Below, in pieces: positions 53,847-62,756 of a stretch of 64,000 nt of DNA. The stretch comes from Nocardia vulneris. Lineage in GTDB: Bacteria > Actinomycetota > Actinomycetes > Mycobacteriales > Mycobacteriaceae. The DNA lies in the NCBI RefSeq assembly GCF_001613425.1, contig NZ_BDCI01000015.1, positions 186,001-250,000 on the forward strand, given 5' to 3'. The position numbers and the translations under genes are program-made. The notes under the pieces were generated by a model, which searched no databases, was not told the origin of the DNA, and saw only the letters and a list, made by a program, of their open reading frames with translations. Within the stretch, counting starts at the first letter, position 1; each line of letters opens with the position of its first letter.

Positions 53847-55067
53847 ATGGCAGTGACGGTAGCGACACCCGAGACGAGCGAGCGGACCTCGCAGCGCTGG
53901 GCATACGCACTGGTCCTGGCCGCGAGCGGGGTGGCGCTCGGGGTGTCCGGCGTGCCCGCCCCGCTGTACGGCATGTATCAGCAGGAGTGGCATTTCTCGC
54001 CGCTGACGACGACCTTCGTCTTCGCGGTCTACGCGTTCGCGGCGCTGGCCGCGGTGCTGGTGTCCGGCAAGATCTCCGACGTGGTGGGCCGCAAGCCGGT
54101 CCTGCTCGGTGCGTTCGTGACGATGATCGCGGGACTCGCGGTGTTCTTGCTCGCCGACAACGTGGCGATGCTGCTGCTCGCGCGGGCGCTGCACGGGTTC
54201 GCGGTCGGCGCGACCGTGGTCGCCGGTGCGGCGGCGCTGCTCGATCTGCGGCCCAAGCACGGCGCGCGCTCGGGTCAGCTGAGCGGCGTGGCCTTCAATG
54301 TCGGGATGGCCGTGGCGATTCTGGGCTCGGCCCTGCTCGCCCAGTACGCCCCGCACCCGCTGCGCACGCCGTACGTGGCCATCACCTTCGTGTGCCTGCT
54401 CATCGGTATCGGCATCATCGCGCTGGAGGAGCCGCACACCGCCCGCATCGCCGGACGCATCCGGATCGCCAAACCGGCTGTGCCGCAAGAAATTCGCGGT
54501 GACTTCTGGTTCTCCGCACTCGGTGTGATGGCGGCCTGGTCGGTGCTGGGCGTGCTGCTGTCGCTGTACCCGTCGCTGGCCTCGGCCGAAACCGGCATCC
54601 ACAACCTGGTTTTCGGCGGCGCGGTGGTCGCCTCGACCGCGGTGGCCGGGGCCACCTCGCAGTTGTTCGCGACCGCGATTCCCGCGCGGCGCGCGGCGAT
54701 TCTCGGCGACACCGGCATGGCGATCGCGCTCGTGCTCACCGTGCCCGCGCTGCACACCGGTAACTGGATCGTGGTGCTGGCGGCCGGCGTGCTGCTCGGG
54801 GCGACGTTCGGCCTGGGCTTCGGCGGCTCGCTGCGGCACCTGTCCGAGGTTGTGCCGCAACACAAGCGGGGCGAAACCATGTCGGCGTACTACCTGCTCG
54901 CCTACACGGCGATGGCATTGCCGACCATTCTCGCCGGCTGGGCGGCCACCACATGGGGACTGAGCACCGTGTTCCCGTGGTTCGTCGGGGTCGTCGCGCT
55001 GGCCTGCCTGGCCGCGGCCGGCCTGGGCGTGCGGCGCAATCGCGCGACGGCTCGGCAGTCCGCGTAA
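53847..55067 (+). CDS. MFS transporter
   Basis: A 406-residue major facilitator with about twelve helices. The loop 2-3 motif appears as SGKISDVVGRKPVLL, and the first helix is preceded by a short tail with TSQRWAYAL. A second SGQLSGVAFNVGMAVAILGS region resembles motif C/antiporter helices. ATG 53847 has GGAG six bases upstream; the upstream in-frame extension overlaps the operator and is not used. Control by the adjacent ArsR is likely. The substrate is unknown. Confidence 0.88.
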   Translation: MAVTVATPETSERTSQRWAYALVLAASGVALGVSGVPAPLYGMYQQEWHFSPLTTTFVFAVYAFAALAAVLVSGKISDVVGRKPVLLGAFVTMIAGLAVFLLADNVAMLLLARALHGFAVGATVVAGAAALLDLRPKHGARSGQLSGVAFNVGMAVAILGSALLAQYAPHPLRTPYVAITFVCLLIGIGIIALEEPHTARIAGRIRIAKPAVPQEIRGDFWFSALGVMAAWSVLGVLLSLYPSLASAETGIHNLVFGGAVVASTAVAGATSQLFATAIPARRAAILGDTGMAIALVLTVPALHTGNWIVVLAAGVLLGATFGLGFGGSLRHLSEVVPQHKRGETMSAYYLLAYTAMALPTILAGWAATTWGLSTVFPWFVGVVALACLAAAGLGVRRNRATARQSA

Positions 55068-55141
55068 GGGCGGATTGGCATTTTCCGCCGTCGATCGGCT
55101 AGAGTTCCATCTCGCATCACGGAGCGATCCGAGAGGCGAAC

Positions 55142-55214
55142 GCGGATGTAGCGCAGCTGGTAGCGCATCACCTTGCCAAGGTGAGGGTCGCGGGTTCGAA
55201 TCCCGTCATCCGCT
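55142..55214 (+). tRNA. tRNA-Gly (anticodon GCC)
   Basis: A 73-nt cloverleaf. The acceptor stem is GCGGATG with CATCCGC, the anticodon arm is TCACC-TTGCCAA-GGTGA with GCC, and the T-arm is GCGGG-TTCGAAT-CCCGT in sequence. Discriminator T ends it; no CCA is encoded (CAA follows). The 3' end is four bases from the stop codon of the convergent kinase-like gene. Confidence 0.96.
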
Positions 55215-55218
55215 CAAT

Positions 55219-56580
55219 TCATTCGATGAGCCGCTGTTCCCGCCGCGGCACCGCGGCCGCGGTTTCCTCTTTCGTCAACAGCCCGGCCATGAATCCGAGC
55301 ACGTCCGGGTCTTCGAGTGGTTTCCACTGCGGCGCAAGAAGTTTCATATAGCGCTCGACATACAGCAGCTGCTTGCCGACCAGCACCAATTCGCGCGGCA
55401 GCTTGGCCTCGTAGATCCTGGCCACCTCGGCGAGGCGGCGACCGAGCTGGGTATAGGACAGCGCGCCGAGATCGGACTTCTGCAAGGGGGCGGTGACCGA
55501 CCGGATATCGCGGGCCGCGCGCTTGACATTGCCCGGGCGCCGGACCGCGCCCATCTCGAAAATGGTGCGGCCCGCCGCCTCGAAGTCGTTGTGCACCATC
55601 AGTTCCACCACGAGCCGGCGCAACAGCAGCCGGGTCCGGTCGTCGAAACGGCCGACGATGCCCCAATCCAGGAACACGACCTTGCCCGCCGCGTCGACCA
55701 GGACGTTGCCCGCGTGCAGATCGCCGTGGAACAGCCCGGCCCGGAACGCCGACTCCAGCAGCGAGAGCAGGATCGTCTTCAGCAACGCGGCGCCTTGGCA
55801 CCCCGCGGCCCGCACGGCGGCGACATCGTCGATGCGGACCGCATCGACGTACTCCATCGTCAGCACCTTCGTGGTGCTGAGTTCCGGATACACCCGCGGC
55901 ACCCGCACCTGAGCCGCGAACGGGGTGTTCGCAATGAATCGCGGCCACTCGGTCATCGCCGTGGCCTCGGTGTGGAAATCGATCTCGTCGTTGAGGTTGG
56001 CCGCGAAATCGGCCACGATATCGCGCGCGCCGAGCATGCGGCCGTACTCGGACAGCTCGAGCAGTTGCGCCGCGCGTTCCAGGATCTGCAGGTCCGCGGC
56101 GAGGCGGGCCTTGATGCCGGGCCGCTGGATCTTCACCACCACCTCGGTGCCCGAAGGCAGCGTCGCCCGGTGCACCTGCGCGATCGAGGCCGATGCGATC
56201 GGTGTGGGATCGAAATGCGCGAACAGCTGTGCGGGTGGCGCGCCCAGCTGCTCGGTGAGCAGCGTCCGGATCGCCGCCGGATCGGCCGGCGGCACCCGAT
56301 CCAGCAGGGTGCGGAACTCGTTCGACAGCGTCTCCGGGAAGACTCCGGGGCTCGACGCGATGAGCTGACCGAGCTTGACGTAGGTGGGCCCCAGCGCGGC
56401 GAATCGGTTGCGCGCCTCGTGTGCCGCCCGATTCGCCAGCGGCCGCCCGTCGCGGCGGGTGAACAGCAGGCGTGCGCCGCCGCGGGTGGCCTGCCACAGG
56501 GTCGCGCCGACCCGCGCGGTCTCGGTGCCGATCGACACCGGCTGCAACCGAAGTGGCGTGGTGGCGCCCGATGGGGCCAT
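55219..56580 (-). CDS. ABC1/UbiB/AarF family atypical kinase-like protein
   Basis: A 453-residue protein. The UbiB patterns are LGPTYVKLGQLIASSPGVFPE (KxGQ motif, first ~20 shown as LGPTYVKLGQLIAS), AlaSASIAQVHRA in the nucleotide loop, VVVKIQRPG with the lysine, LFHGDLHAGNVLV as catalytic loop and VFLDWGIVGR with the metal-binding Asp. Such proteins support quinone or lipid metabolism. ATG 56580 has GGAGG four bases upstream. No clear C-terminal membrane helix is seen. Confidence 0.9.
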   Translation of the reverse strand: MAPSGATTPLRLQPVSIGTETARVGATLWQATRGGARLLFTRRDGRPLANRAAHEARNRFAALGPTYVKLGQLIASSPGVFPETLSNEFRTLLDRVPPADPAAIRTLLTEQLGAPPAQLFAHFDPTPIASASIAQVHRATLPSGTEVVVKIQRPGIKARLAADLQILERAAQLLELSEYGRMLGARDIVADFAANLNDEIDFHTEATAMTEWPRFIANTPFAAQVRVPRVYPELSTTKVLTMEYVDAVRIDDVAAVRAAGCQGAALLKTILLSLLESAFRAGLFHGDLHAGNVLVDAAGKVVFLDWGIVGRFDDRTRLLLRRLVVELMVHNDFEAAGRTIFEMGAVRRPGNVKRAARDIRSVTAPLQKSDLGALSYTQLGRRLAEVARIYEAKLPRELVLVGKQLLYVERYMKLLAPQWKPLEDPDVLGFMAGLLTKEETAAAVPRREQRLIE

Positions 56581-56711
56581 CGATCCTCCGTCGTCGGTGC
56601 GCGCGCCCGGCCGCTCGCTCACGGCACGCGCGACTGCCTGCATACCCGAACCCAGAATAGGCGTTCGGGCGGTGATCGGAACGACCGGCGGATCGAGCGT
56701 GTCCGGGCGGG

Positions 56712-57644
56712 TCAGGCGAGCAGGCGGACCACTTCGCGGGCGCTGCCCCACGAGAGGCTGACACCCATGCCGTCGTGGCCGTAGTTGTGCACCACGCGGG
56801 CGCCGCCGAGCTGCTCCTCGTCGAGCCGGGCGGCGGTGCGGCCCGGGCGCAGGCCCACCTCGTGGCCGACCACTTCGGCGTCGGCCAGCCGCGCGTCGAC
56901 CTCGATGGCGCGGCGCAGGATGCGTTCGTCCAGTTCGGGATCGGGGTCCAGACTCCAGCGGCCCGGATGCCGGGCGCCGCCGAGGATCAGGCGCTCGCCG
57001 TGCGGAAAGATGCCGGTCCACTCCGGTTCCTCGACGAACTCGACGTAGAAATCGGTGAGACCAGGGTTGCGCAGGATGACGTGCTGGCCGCGCACCGGCT
57101 GGACCTCGGCATCGCCGACGAGCTTGCCCGCGGCCACACCGGTGCAGTTCACCACGACGGGCGCGGCGGCGGTGGCCTCACCGAGCTCGCGCACGCGGCG
57201 CTGTTCGATCTCGATGCCCGCCGCGGACAGCCGATCGGTCAGGTAGTCCAGATAGCGCGGCAGGTCGATGAGCGGTGCGGTGCACCACAATCCCACCAGC
57301 ATCCCCTCGGGCAGCTCGTCGGCCCGGCAGAACTCGGCCTCGCCGAGATCGTCCATCCAGTGCGGCGGTTCGGCCGACAGATTCGACACCTGGAGTCCGC
57401 GTTCGAAATGCACGCCCGACGCGGGTTCCTCGGCGAGCCGGGCGAGTTCGGCGAAGGAGACCCGGCTCCACGCCAGATCCCGCGGCGTGTGCCCCGGCCC
57501 CCACAGACCGCTCGCGACGGCGGAGGTGGTCTGCCGGGGCGGCAGCTCGGCCCACACCCGAACCCGATGGCCTGCCTCCGCCAGGCACACCGCCGTGGTC
57601 AATCCGATCACGCCCGCCCCGAGCACCAAAACATCATCAGCCAT
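56712..57644 (-). CDS. D-amino acid oxidase (FAD-dependent DAO family)
   Basis: A 310-residue flavoprotein. GAGVIGLTTAVCLAEAG binds FAD at residues 8-24. VNCTGVAAGKL, PVRGQHVIL and the C-terminal VHNYGHDGMGVSLSWG match D-amino acid oxidases. It deaminates D-amino acids to oxoacids with hydrogen peroxide release. The start ATG at 57644 directly precedes the FAD motif. It does not share an operon with the racemase-fold genes at 38-40 kb. Confidence 0.9.
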   Translation of the reverse strand: MADDVLVLGAGVIGLTTAVCLAEAGHRVRVWAELPPRQTTSAVASGLWGPGHTPRDLAWSRVSFAELARLAEEPASGVHFERGLQVSNLSAEPPHWMDDLGEAEFCRADELPEGMLVGLWCTAPLIDLPRYLDYLTDRLSAAGIEIEQRRVRELGEATAAAPVVVNCTGVAAGKLVGDAEVQPVRGQHVILRNPGLTDFYVEFVEEPEWTGIFPHGERLILGGARHPGRWSLDPDPELDERILRRAIEVDARLADAEVVGHEVGLRPGRTAARLDEEQLGGARVVHNYGHDGMGVSLSWGSAREVVRLLA

Positions 57645-57761
57645 CTCGTGACGGTACCCACGAATACCCCTCGCGGACTTGAAAAGAACGGAATGGCGGC
57701 GTCAATGACTCTGTGCGGGATCAAGATTCGCAAGGCCGGGGCGGGCGCGGCGGACCACCGT

Positions 57762-58169
57762 TCAGTCGGTCGGCACCGCGGTTTCCTGGATGATCCGCCA
57801 GCGGTAGCGCGGGGGTGCGCCGTCGGTGGTGAGAACCGCGGTGCTGCGGCGGTCGGTGTGTTTGCCGTCGAAGTGATGGCGCTCCAAGAACCGGACCACG
57901 GTCACGCTGCCCTCGACGAGCAGCAGTTCCACATCGTCGATCTCGATGTCGAGACCGGGCCTGGAGTTCTTGGCGCGGCGCAATCCGGACAGCAATTCCG
58001 ATTGGCTCACTCGAGCCCCGTCCAGGGTCACCATCGAGAACGAGTCGTGCTGGGTCGCCGCGAACTGCTCCAGCACCTCCTGGTCCGCATCGGTGCCCAG
58101 CCAGGCCGACAACAGCGCGTGTACGTGCTCGACCTCGGCGACCGGGTCGAGGGAATCGGAAGCAGACAT
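57762..58169 (-). CDS. NTF2/SnoaL-like domain protein
   Basis: A 135-residue protein with the alpha-plus-beta cone pattern of SnoaL/DUF4440 proteins: EHVHALLSAWLGT in helix 1, QFAATQHDSFSMVTL, VTVVRFLERHHFD and the closing WRIIQETAV strand. Ligand and role are unknown. It is a single gene between the DAO gene and the repeat protein. Confidence 0.78.
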   Translation of the reverse strand: MSASDSLDPVAEVEHVHALLSAWLGTDADQEVLEQFAATQHDSFSMVTLDGARVSQSELLSGLRRAKNSRPGLDIEIDDVELLLVEGSVTVVRFLERHHFDGKHTDRRSTAVLTTDGAPPRYRWRIIQETAVPTD

Positions 58170-58313
58170 AACGGCACCCTACTCGAGCAACCACACCGCA
58201 ATGCCCCGGCACGCGGACCCGGTGGCAAGAGGACATGCTGGAATGAGTTGGGGCACTGTGCTAGCCGATCTTGTCCGGTAGTCGGCAGGCGGCAATCCGG
58301 CTACCATGCGCTA

Positions 58314-59717
58314 ATGCGATGGGGGAGGTTGGGCGACCGACTGCACCGCGCGGCGTTACTGCTTGCGGTGTCGATGGCGGTCGTCGGCGGGCTCGCCATC
58401 GCGGCACTCACCTGGTGGTTGCTGTGGCTGGGCTTCGGCGCCACCGCCGAGCAGCCGAACCGGCTGGACCTCACCAAGATCGCGCTGGCGGTCGCGGCGG
58501 GTGTCGGCGGCGCCGTCGCGCTGGCGGTGGCCTACCGGCGCCAGCGCGACCTGGAGCGCGGCCGCTTCGCCGACATGTTCGGCGCCGCCGCGCGGCAGCT
58601 CGGGGACGCCGACGTGGCGGTCCGCATCGCCGGGGTCTACGCGATGGCCGGCGTCGCCGACGACTTCCGCGCGCCGAGCCGGCGCCAGCAGTGCGTCGAT
58701 GTGCTGTGCGGTTACCTGCGGCTGCCCTACGACCCGGTCGCCGGGGCGAACCACCTTGTGTCGCAGGCGGAAACGGTGGACGAATCCGGGCTGAAGGTCG
58801 AGCGGGTCTATCAGTTCCGGCAGAACGATCGCGAAGTCCGCCGCACGATCGTCAAGGTGATCGCCGATCACCTGCGCCGCTCGGCCGAGATCTCCTGGTC
58901 GCACTGCGAGTTCACGTTCAATCGCGCCGTGCTCGAGCAAGCCGACTTTCGCGACGCCGTGTTCGCGGGACGGCACACCTCCTTCGCCGGGGCGCTGTTC
59001 ACCGGGCGCACCACGTTCGAGCACGCCGTCTTCGCCGGTCCGCACGTCACGTTCCGGGATGCGCGGTTCCAGGACGGGCCGGTGCTGTTCGAGCGGGCGC
59101 AGTTCGGCTCGGTCCGCGGCGAGAAAGGGGAGCGCGCGAGTTACGGCACCACGTTCGACGGCGCGGACTTCGACTGTTCGGTGTCGTTCGAGCACGCGGT
59201 CTTCTTCGGCCCGCGCACCAGCTTCACCGGAATGCGCTGCACCGGGGCGCGAACCTCGTTCCAGGACACGAAGTTCCAGGCGGAGGTCACCGCGTTCGAC
59301 CGCGCCACGCTCGATGGTCAGCACCTCGCGTTCACCGGGGCGGAACTGACGAGCGCCCGGATCACCTTCGCGGGCACCAACTTCGAGGCGGGCACGGTCG
59401 CCTTCGACGAGACCCGGATCGGGGCCCCGGCGCGCATGCGCAACCGGGGGACCCGGGAGACCGATTTCCGCCGCGCGGAATTCCACGGCACGACCACCTT
59501 CGCGGGCACCACGTTCGCGGGCCGCTCGGTGGACTTCACCGAGGGCGACTTCTTCGGCGACATCTCCTTCGTGGGCGCGCGGTTCAGCGCGGGCGAGGTG
59601 CGTTTCGATCGGCCCAAGGCCTGGGTCGGGATCCATTTCGACTGGGACGACATCCCGACCCGCAAACCGCAGAACGTGAAACCGAATCCGTGGCCGCCGG
59701 AGCCGCCCGACGAGTGA
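58314..59717 (+). CDS. Membrane-anchored pentapeptide-like beta-helix repeat protein
   Basis: A 467-residue protein. Two hydrophobic segments (LLLAVSMAVVGGLAIAALTW; IALAVAAGVGGAVALAVAY) anchor it. An RRQRDLERGRFADMFGAAARQLG linker and a helical region up to about residue 195 follow. From about residue 200 to 445 phenylalanine-led repeats occur, such as FRDAVFAGRHTSF, FAGALFTGRTTF and FEHAVFAGPHVTF, at a spacing near 11 residues. These fit a right-handed beta-helix of the pentapeptide class. The function is unknown. Confidence 0.82.
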   Translation: MRWGRLGDRLHRAALLLAVSMAVVGGLAIAALTWWLLWLGFGATAEQPNRLDLTKIALAVAAGVGGAVALAVAYRRQRDLERGRFADMFGAAARQLGDADVAVRIAGVYAMAGVADDFRAPSRRQQCVDVLCGYLRLPYDPVAGANHLVSQAETVDESGLKVERVYQFRQNDREVRRTIVKVIADHLRRSAEISWSHCEFTFNRAVLEQADFRDAVFAGRHTSFAGALFTGRTTFEHAVFAGPHVTFRDARFQDGPVLFERAQFGSVRGEKGERASYGTTFDGADFDCSVSFEHAVFFGPRTSFTGMRCTGARTSFQDTKFQAEVTAFDRATLDGQHLAFTGAELTSARITFAGTNFEAGTVAFDETRIGAPARMRNRGTRETDFRRAEFHGTTTFAGTTFAGRSVDFTEGDFFGDISFVGARFSAGEVRFDRPKAWVGIHFDWDDIPTRKPQNVKPNPWPPEPPDE

Positions 59718-59720
59718 GCT

Positions 59721-60851
59721 CTACTCGGGGACGACCGCAGGGTAGGGGCGCAACGCGGGCCACGTCTGCGTGGTCAGCTTGCCCAGGGTGTATTTGGTGA
59801 GCAGGTCTTCGGCGATCTTTCGCGCGATGAGCTGGTACACCGCCTCGGTGGGGTGGGCCAGATCGCTGGTGGTGAGGAAGCGGCGGAACACCGGCTCGAC
59901 CGGGTCGCGCTGCCCCAGATAGTGCACCGGAACGCCGTGCTCCTGAGCGAAACCCTTCAGATCGAACGCGTCCTGGTGCTCGGCGACGAACTTCATCCAC
60001 GCGTTCATCCGGACCAGCGTGATGTTGTCCTTCTTCGCGCCGGGGCCGGGATCCTCGGCGGTCGAGGGCCAGTGCGTGGCGATGTAGTCGAGCTGATCGT
60101 TGAAGCGGACCGTGTTCGCCTCGAACTTGTCCACCTGCTTGCGCTTGCCGTCGGCGATCTGATCGAGGAAGCGGATCGAGATGGTCGGGCTCGGCAGATC
60201 GATGAGCAGGAAATGCTCCTGGTCGCGGTTGCCCGAGGCGTTGGCGATGCGGTCGACCAGCCCCTTGATCTCCTCGATGATGGGTGTGATGCCGGTGCCG
60301 TCCTTGTTCGACTCGAAGTAGCCGACCCGGTAGACCTCCCGCTCGCCCATCACCAGGCCCGCGCCGCGTTCGGCGGTGACGATGTCGTTCAAGCCGATCC
60401 AGATGATGTGCAGGGTGTGCCCGCGATAGTTCGCGCCCATCGCCCGGCGCGCCGCCAGGTACGCCTCGATCTCGTCCTTCAGATAACCCAGCGCACCGGC
60501 CTTGGGCTTCCAGTCCGAGGCGGCGATCGCCCCGCCTTCGGCGTAATTGGCATAGAACAGTGGCGGATTCGCGTTCGTGTCCGTCTTCAGCAGCATCGAG
60601 CGGGTGGTCAGGCTGCGGTGCGGCAGGGTCGCGCTTTCGGTCGCGTCCTTGTCACCGCGGACCAAGGGGTCCGCGCCGGTCCACTCGACCAGGAAGTCGG
60701 TCCAGTTCTTCCCGTCGCTGAAACGCCCGATCTCGTTGGTCCGCATCGCTTTCAGCGCACGGGCGAACAAACCGGTCGGCGCTTCGCGCTTGTTACCGAC
60801 GTCCGACAGACTGTCGCCGAGCACGATCAAATTCTGCACCGCAGTTGGCAT
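59721..60851 (-). CDS. SGNH/GDSL hydrolase
   Basis: A 376-residue hydrolase. Block I is LIVLGDSLSDVGN with the nucleophile Ser14; the Asn block is WIGLNDIV; and the Asp-His block is SDLAHPTEAVYQL. The layout is that of lipases/phospholipases related to thermolabile haemolysin and PlaA. ATG 60851 directly precedes block I, with no signal peptide, whereas a longer in-frame start adds an N-terminus that is not family-like. The start lies next to an AT-rich stretch that is unusual for this genome. Confidence 0.82.
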   Translation of the reverse strand: MPTAVQNLIVLGDSLSDVGNKREAPTGLFARALKAMRTNEIGRFSDGKNWTDFLVEWTGADPLVRGDKDATESATLPHRSLTTRSMLLKTDTNANPPLFYANYAEGGAIAASDWKPKAGALGYLKDEIEAYLAARRAMGANYRGHTLHIIWIGLNDIVTAERGAGLVMGEREVYRVGYFESNKDGTGITPIIEEIKGLVDRIANASGNRDQEHFLLIDLPSPTISIRFLDQIADGKRKQVDKFEANTVRFNDQLDYIATHWPSTAEDPGPGAKKDNITLVRMNAWMKFVAEHQDAFDLKGFAQEHGVPVHYLGQRDPVEPVFRRFLTTSDLAHPTEAVYQLIARKIAEDLLTKYTLGKLTTQTWPALRPYPAVVPE

Positions 60852-61013
60852 GGCAAACTCGCATATCGCAAATACAAAAAGGCGCAAGGCCTTCCGGACA
60901 TGACGAGAATACGCAGTCGCCGGGTGCGGCACGCCGAACTCGAAAAACAAACCGGGACAGTCGAATTCGAGTGGAGTGATAGAAAAGAATAAAAATGGAT
61001 AGTGTCCCGGGCC
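60852..61013. other. AT-rich promoter region
   Basis: Unusually AT-rich for this genome, especially 60975-61000 (GAAAAGAATAAAAATGG). It is upstream of the GDSL hydrolase gene and downstream of the VOC terminator. It could bind an Lsr2-type silencing protein; that is inference from base content only. Confidence 0.5.
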
Positions 61014-61041
61014 GGGGCGGCGCCCGTGCGGACGCCGCCCC
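61014..61041 (-). terminator. Terminator after the VOC gene
   Basis: Nine-base perfect stem (GGGGCGGCG 61014-61022 with CGCCGCCCC 61033-61041). In the minus direction it follows the VOC stop by six bases and then reaches a T-rich stretch. Confidence 0.78.
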
Positions 61042-61047
61042 GCGCCG

Positions 61048-61443
61048 CTAGCTCGGCCAGCCGCCGTAGGGCACCGTGATCAATTCCAGGAAGTGGCCGT
61101 TGGGGTCCAGGAAGTAGACGCCGCGACCACCGTCGTTGTGGTTGATCTCGTTGACCCCCTGTTGGCGGGGATCGGCCCAGTGCTCCAGTGTGTAACGCCG
61201 GATCTTGGCGTAGGCCGCGTCGAATTCGGCCTCGCTGATCAAGAAGGCATAGTGCTGGGGTGATATCTCGGTGACGTGCGGTGGCACATTCGCGAAATCG
61301 AACGTGACTCCGTTGTCCAGCGGCAGCGGGATGAACGGGCCCCATTCGGCGCCGAGTTCGGTACCCAGGATGTCTGCCCAGAATTCTGCGGTCACCCGGC
61401 TATCGCGGCAACCGACAATGGTGTGATTGAACTGTACTGACAG
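61048..61443 (-). CDS. VOC family (glyoxalase/dioxygenase-like) protein with an apparent CTG start
   Basis: A 131-residue single VOC module. FNHTIVGCRD opens the first beta-alpha unit, FAFLISEAEFD-type and FLDPNGHFLELI the second; His7 and the late Glu are candidate metal ligands. The codon where relatives have Met (before SVQFNHT) is CTG at 61443-61441, with AGGAG seven bases upstream. The upstream in-frame ATG at 61557 would add 38 arginine-rich, unconserved residues. I therefore take CTG as the start. The substrate is unknown. Confidence 0.78.
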   Translation of the reverse strand: MSVQFNHTIVGCRDSRVTAEFWADILGTELGAEWGPFIPLPLDNGVTFDFANVPPHVTEISPQHYAFLISEAEFDAAYAKIRRYTLEHWADPRQQGVNEINHNDGGRGVYFLDPNGHFLELITVPYGGWPS

Positions 61444-61673
61444 GGGATTGCTCCTTGTGTCGTGACGGTCCCGACCCCGGGCTCGGTACAAGGCGGCCAA
61501 CGGGAGCACCGTCACGGTCGACGACGCTAGCAAACATCCGACGGATTTCGCCAGCATCCCGTGACACAGACCATGTTTCGGCTCTGGGGGCAGCGGTCAG
61601 GCCCGGGAGACGCAGCTCGGCGCGGCGTACGTGGCTCGGCTCGGCGGACGTGGCTCGGCGCGGCGGGCACCGC

Positions 61674-62756
61674 TCAGCGCGGCAGCCGCAATTCGGCGCG
61701 GTAGCCGCCGTCGGCGCACGGTCCGGCGGTGAAGCTGCCGCCGAGCAGTTCCGCCCGTTCGCCGAGGCCCACCAATCCGTGTCGGGAACTGGGCAGTCGC
61801 ATCGCGGGCCGGGTGGGCCGGGAATTGGTGACGGTGACGCCGAGATGGTCGGCGCCGTGCCACAGCCGCACCGCGGCGGTCGCGCCGGGCGCGTGTTTGC
61901 GGACGTTGGTCAGCGCTTCCTGCACCGTCCGATAGATCGTGCGCTGCGCGGGCGCGCCGAGGTCGGCCGGCAGATCACCGCTGAATTCGACCTGAATACC
62001 GCTGGAGTCGAGCAGCTTTCGCAGATCGGCCAGGGTCGGCTGCGGGGTCAGCTCGGTGCCCTGGCCGCCCGCGGCGCGCAGCAGGGTGACCATGTGGCGC
62101 AGCTCGTCGAGGGTGTCCACGCTGAGCCTGCGAATGGTGCGCGCGGTCTCGGCCGCGGCCGGGTCGGTGGTCGCGACCTGTAATGCGCCCGCGCTCACGG
62201 CGATCAGGCTCACCTGGTGCGCGACGACATCGTGCATTTCCCGGCCGATCTGCGCGCGTTCGCGGGCCAGCACGGCTTGGGCGTGCAGCAGGCGTTCATG
62301 GTCGCGGGCCGCCTCGATCTCGGAGAGCCGGGTGGACAACTCGCGGCGGGTCCGCATCAATTGGCCGAGCAGCACCGGAGCGCCGGCCCAGGCCAGGGAA
62401 TAGACGAGCGAGACGAGGGTGTCCGGCGTGCGGTAGTCGTCCGAGCCCGGCCAGGGAAACGCCGCGGCGACGGCGGTGGCGAGCGCGGCGCACGTCAGCA
62501 GCGCGCGGTTCCTGGTGCGGTCGGCCAGCGTGTACAGGGCGATCGCGGGCGCGGCCAGCACGGCGAGCAGCAGGCTCGCGGGCAAGGTCAGCAGGAAGGC
62601 CACCAGTGGAAAGCGTCTGCGCAGCAGCAGGCCCGCGCACGCGATACCGCCGGCGATGCGCGCGCTGACGGTGCCGTCGTCACCGTCGACGTACACGTCG
62701 GCCGCGGCGACGACGACCAGCGCGAGGTCGACCAGCCAGGGGTTGATCCGGTTCAC
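61674..62756 (-). CDS. NarL-type sensor histidine kinase
   Basis: A 360-residue membrane kinase. About four or five hydrophobic helices lie in residues 8-135, then a coiled segment and the HisKA_3 box with H175 in GREMHDVVAHQVS. The C-terminal HATPase domain has VQEALTNVRKH and GLVGLGERAELLGG. Its ATG overlaps the stop of the response regulator gene by four bases, so the two are coupled. The signal is unknown. Confidence 0.92.
   Translation of the reverse strand: MNRINPWLVDLALVVVAAADVYVDGDDGTVSARIAGGIACAGLLLRRRFPLVAFLLTLPASLLLAVLAAPAIALYTLADRTRNRALLTCAALATAVAAAFPWPGSDDYRTPDTLVSLVYSLAWAGAPVLLGQLMRTRRELSTRLSEIEAARDHERLLHAQAVLARERAQIGREMHDVVAHQVSLIAVSAGALQVATTDPAAAETARTIRRLSVDTLDELRHMVTLLRAAGGQGTELTPQPTLADLRKLLDSSGIQVEFSGDLPADLGAPAQRTIYRTVQEALTNVRKHAPGATAAVRLWHGADHLGVTVTNSRPTRPAMRLPSSRHGLVGLGERAELLGGSFTAGPCADGGYRAELRLPR

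Noticed and set aside
55142..55240. Integration site at tRNA-Gly
   Set aside because: No integrase gene or repeated tRNA end is seen in the window.
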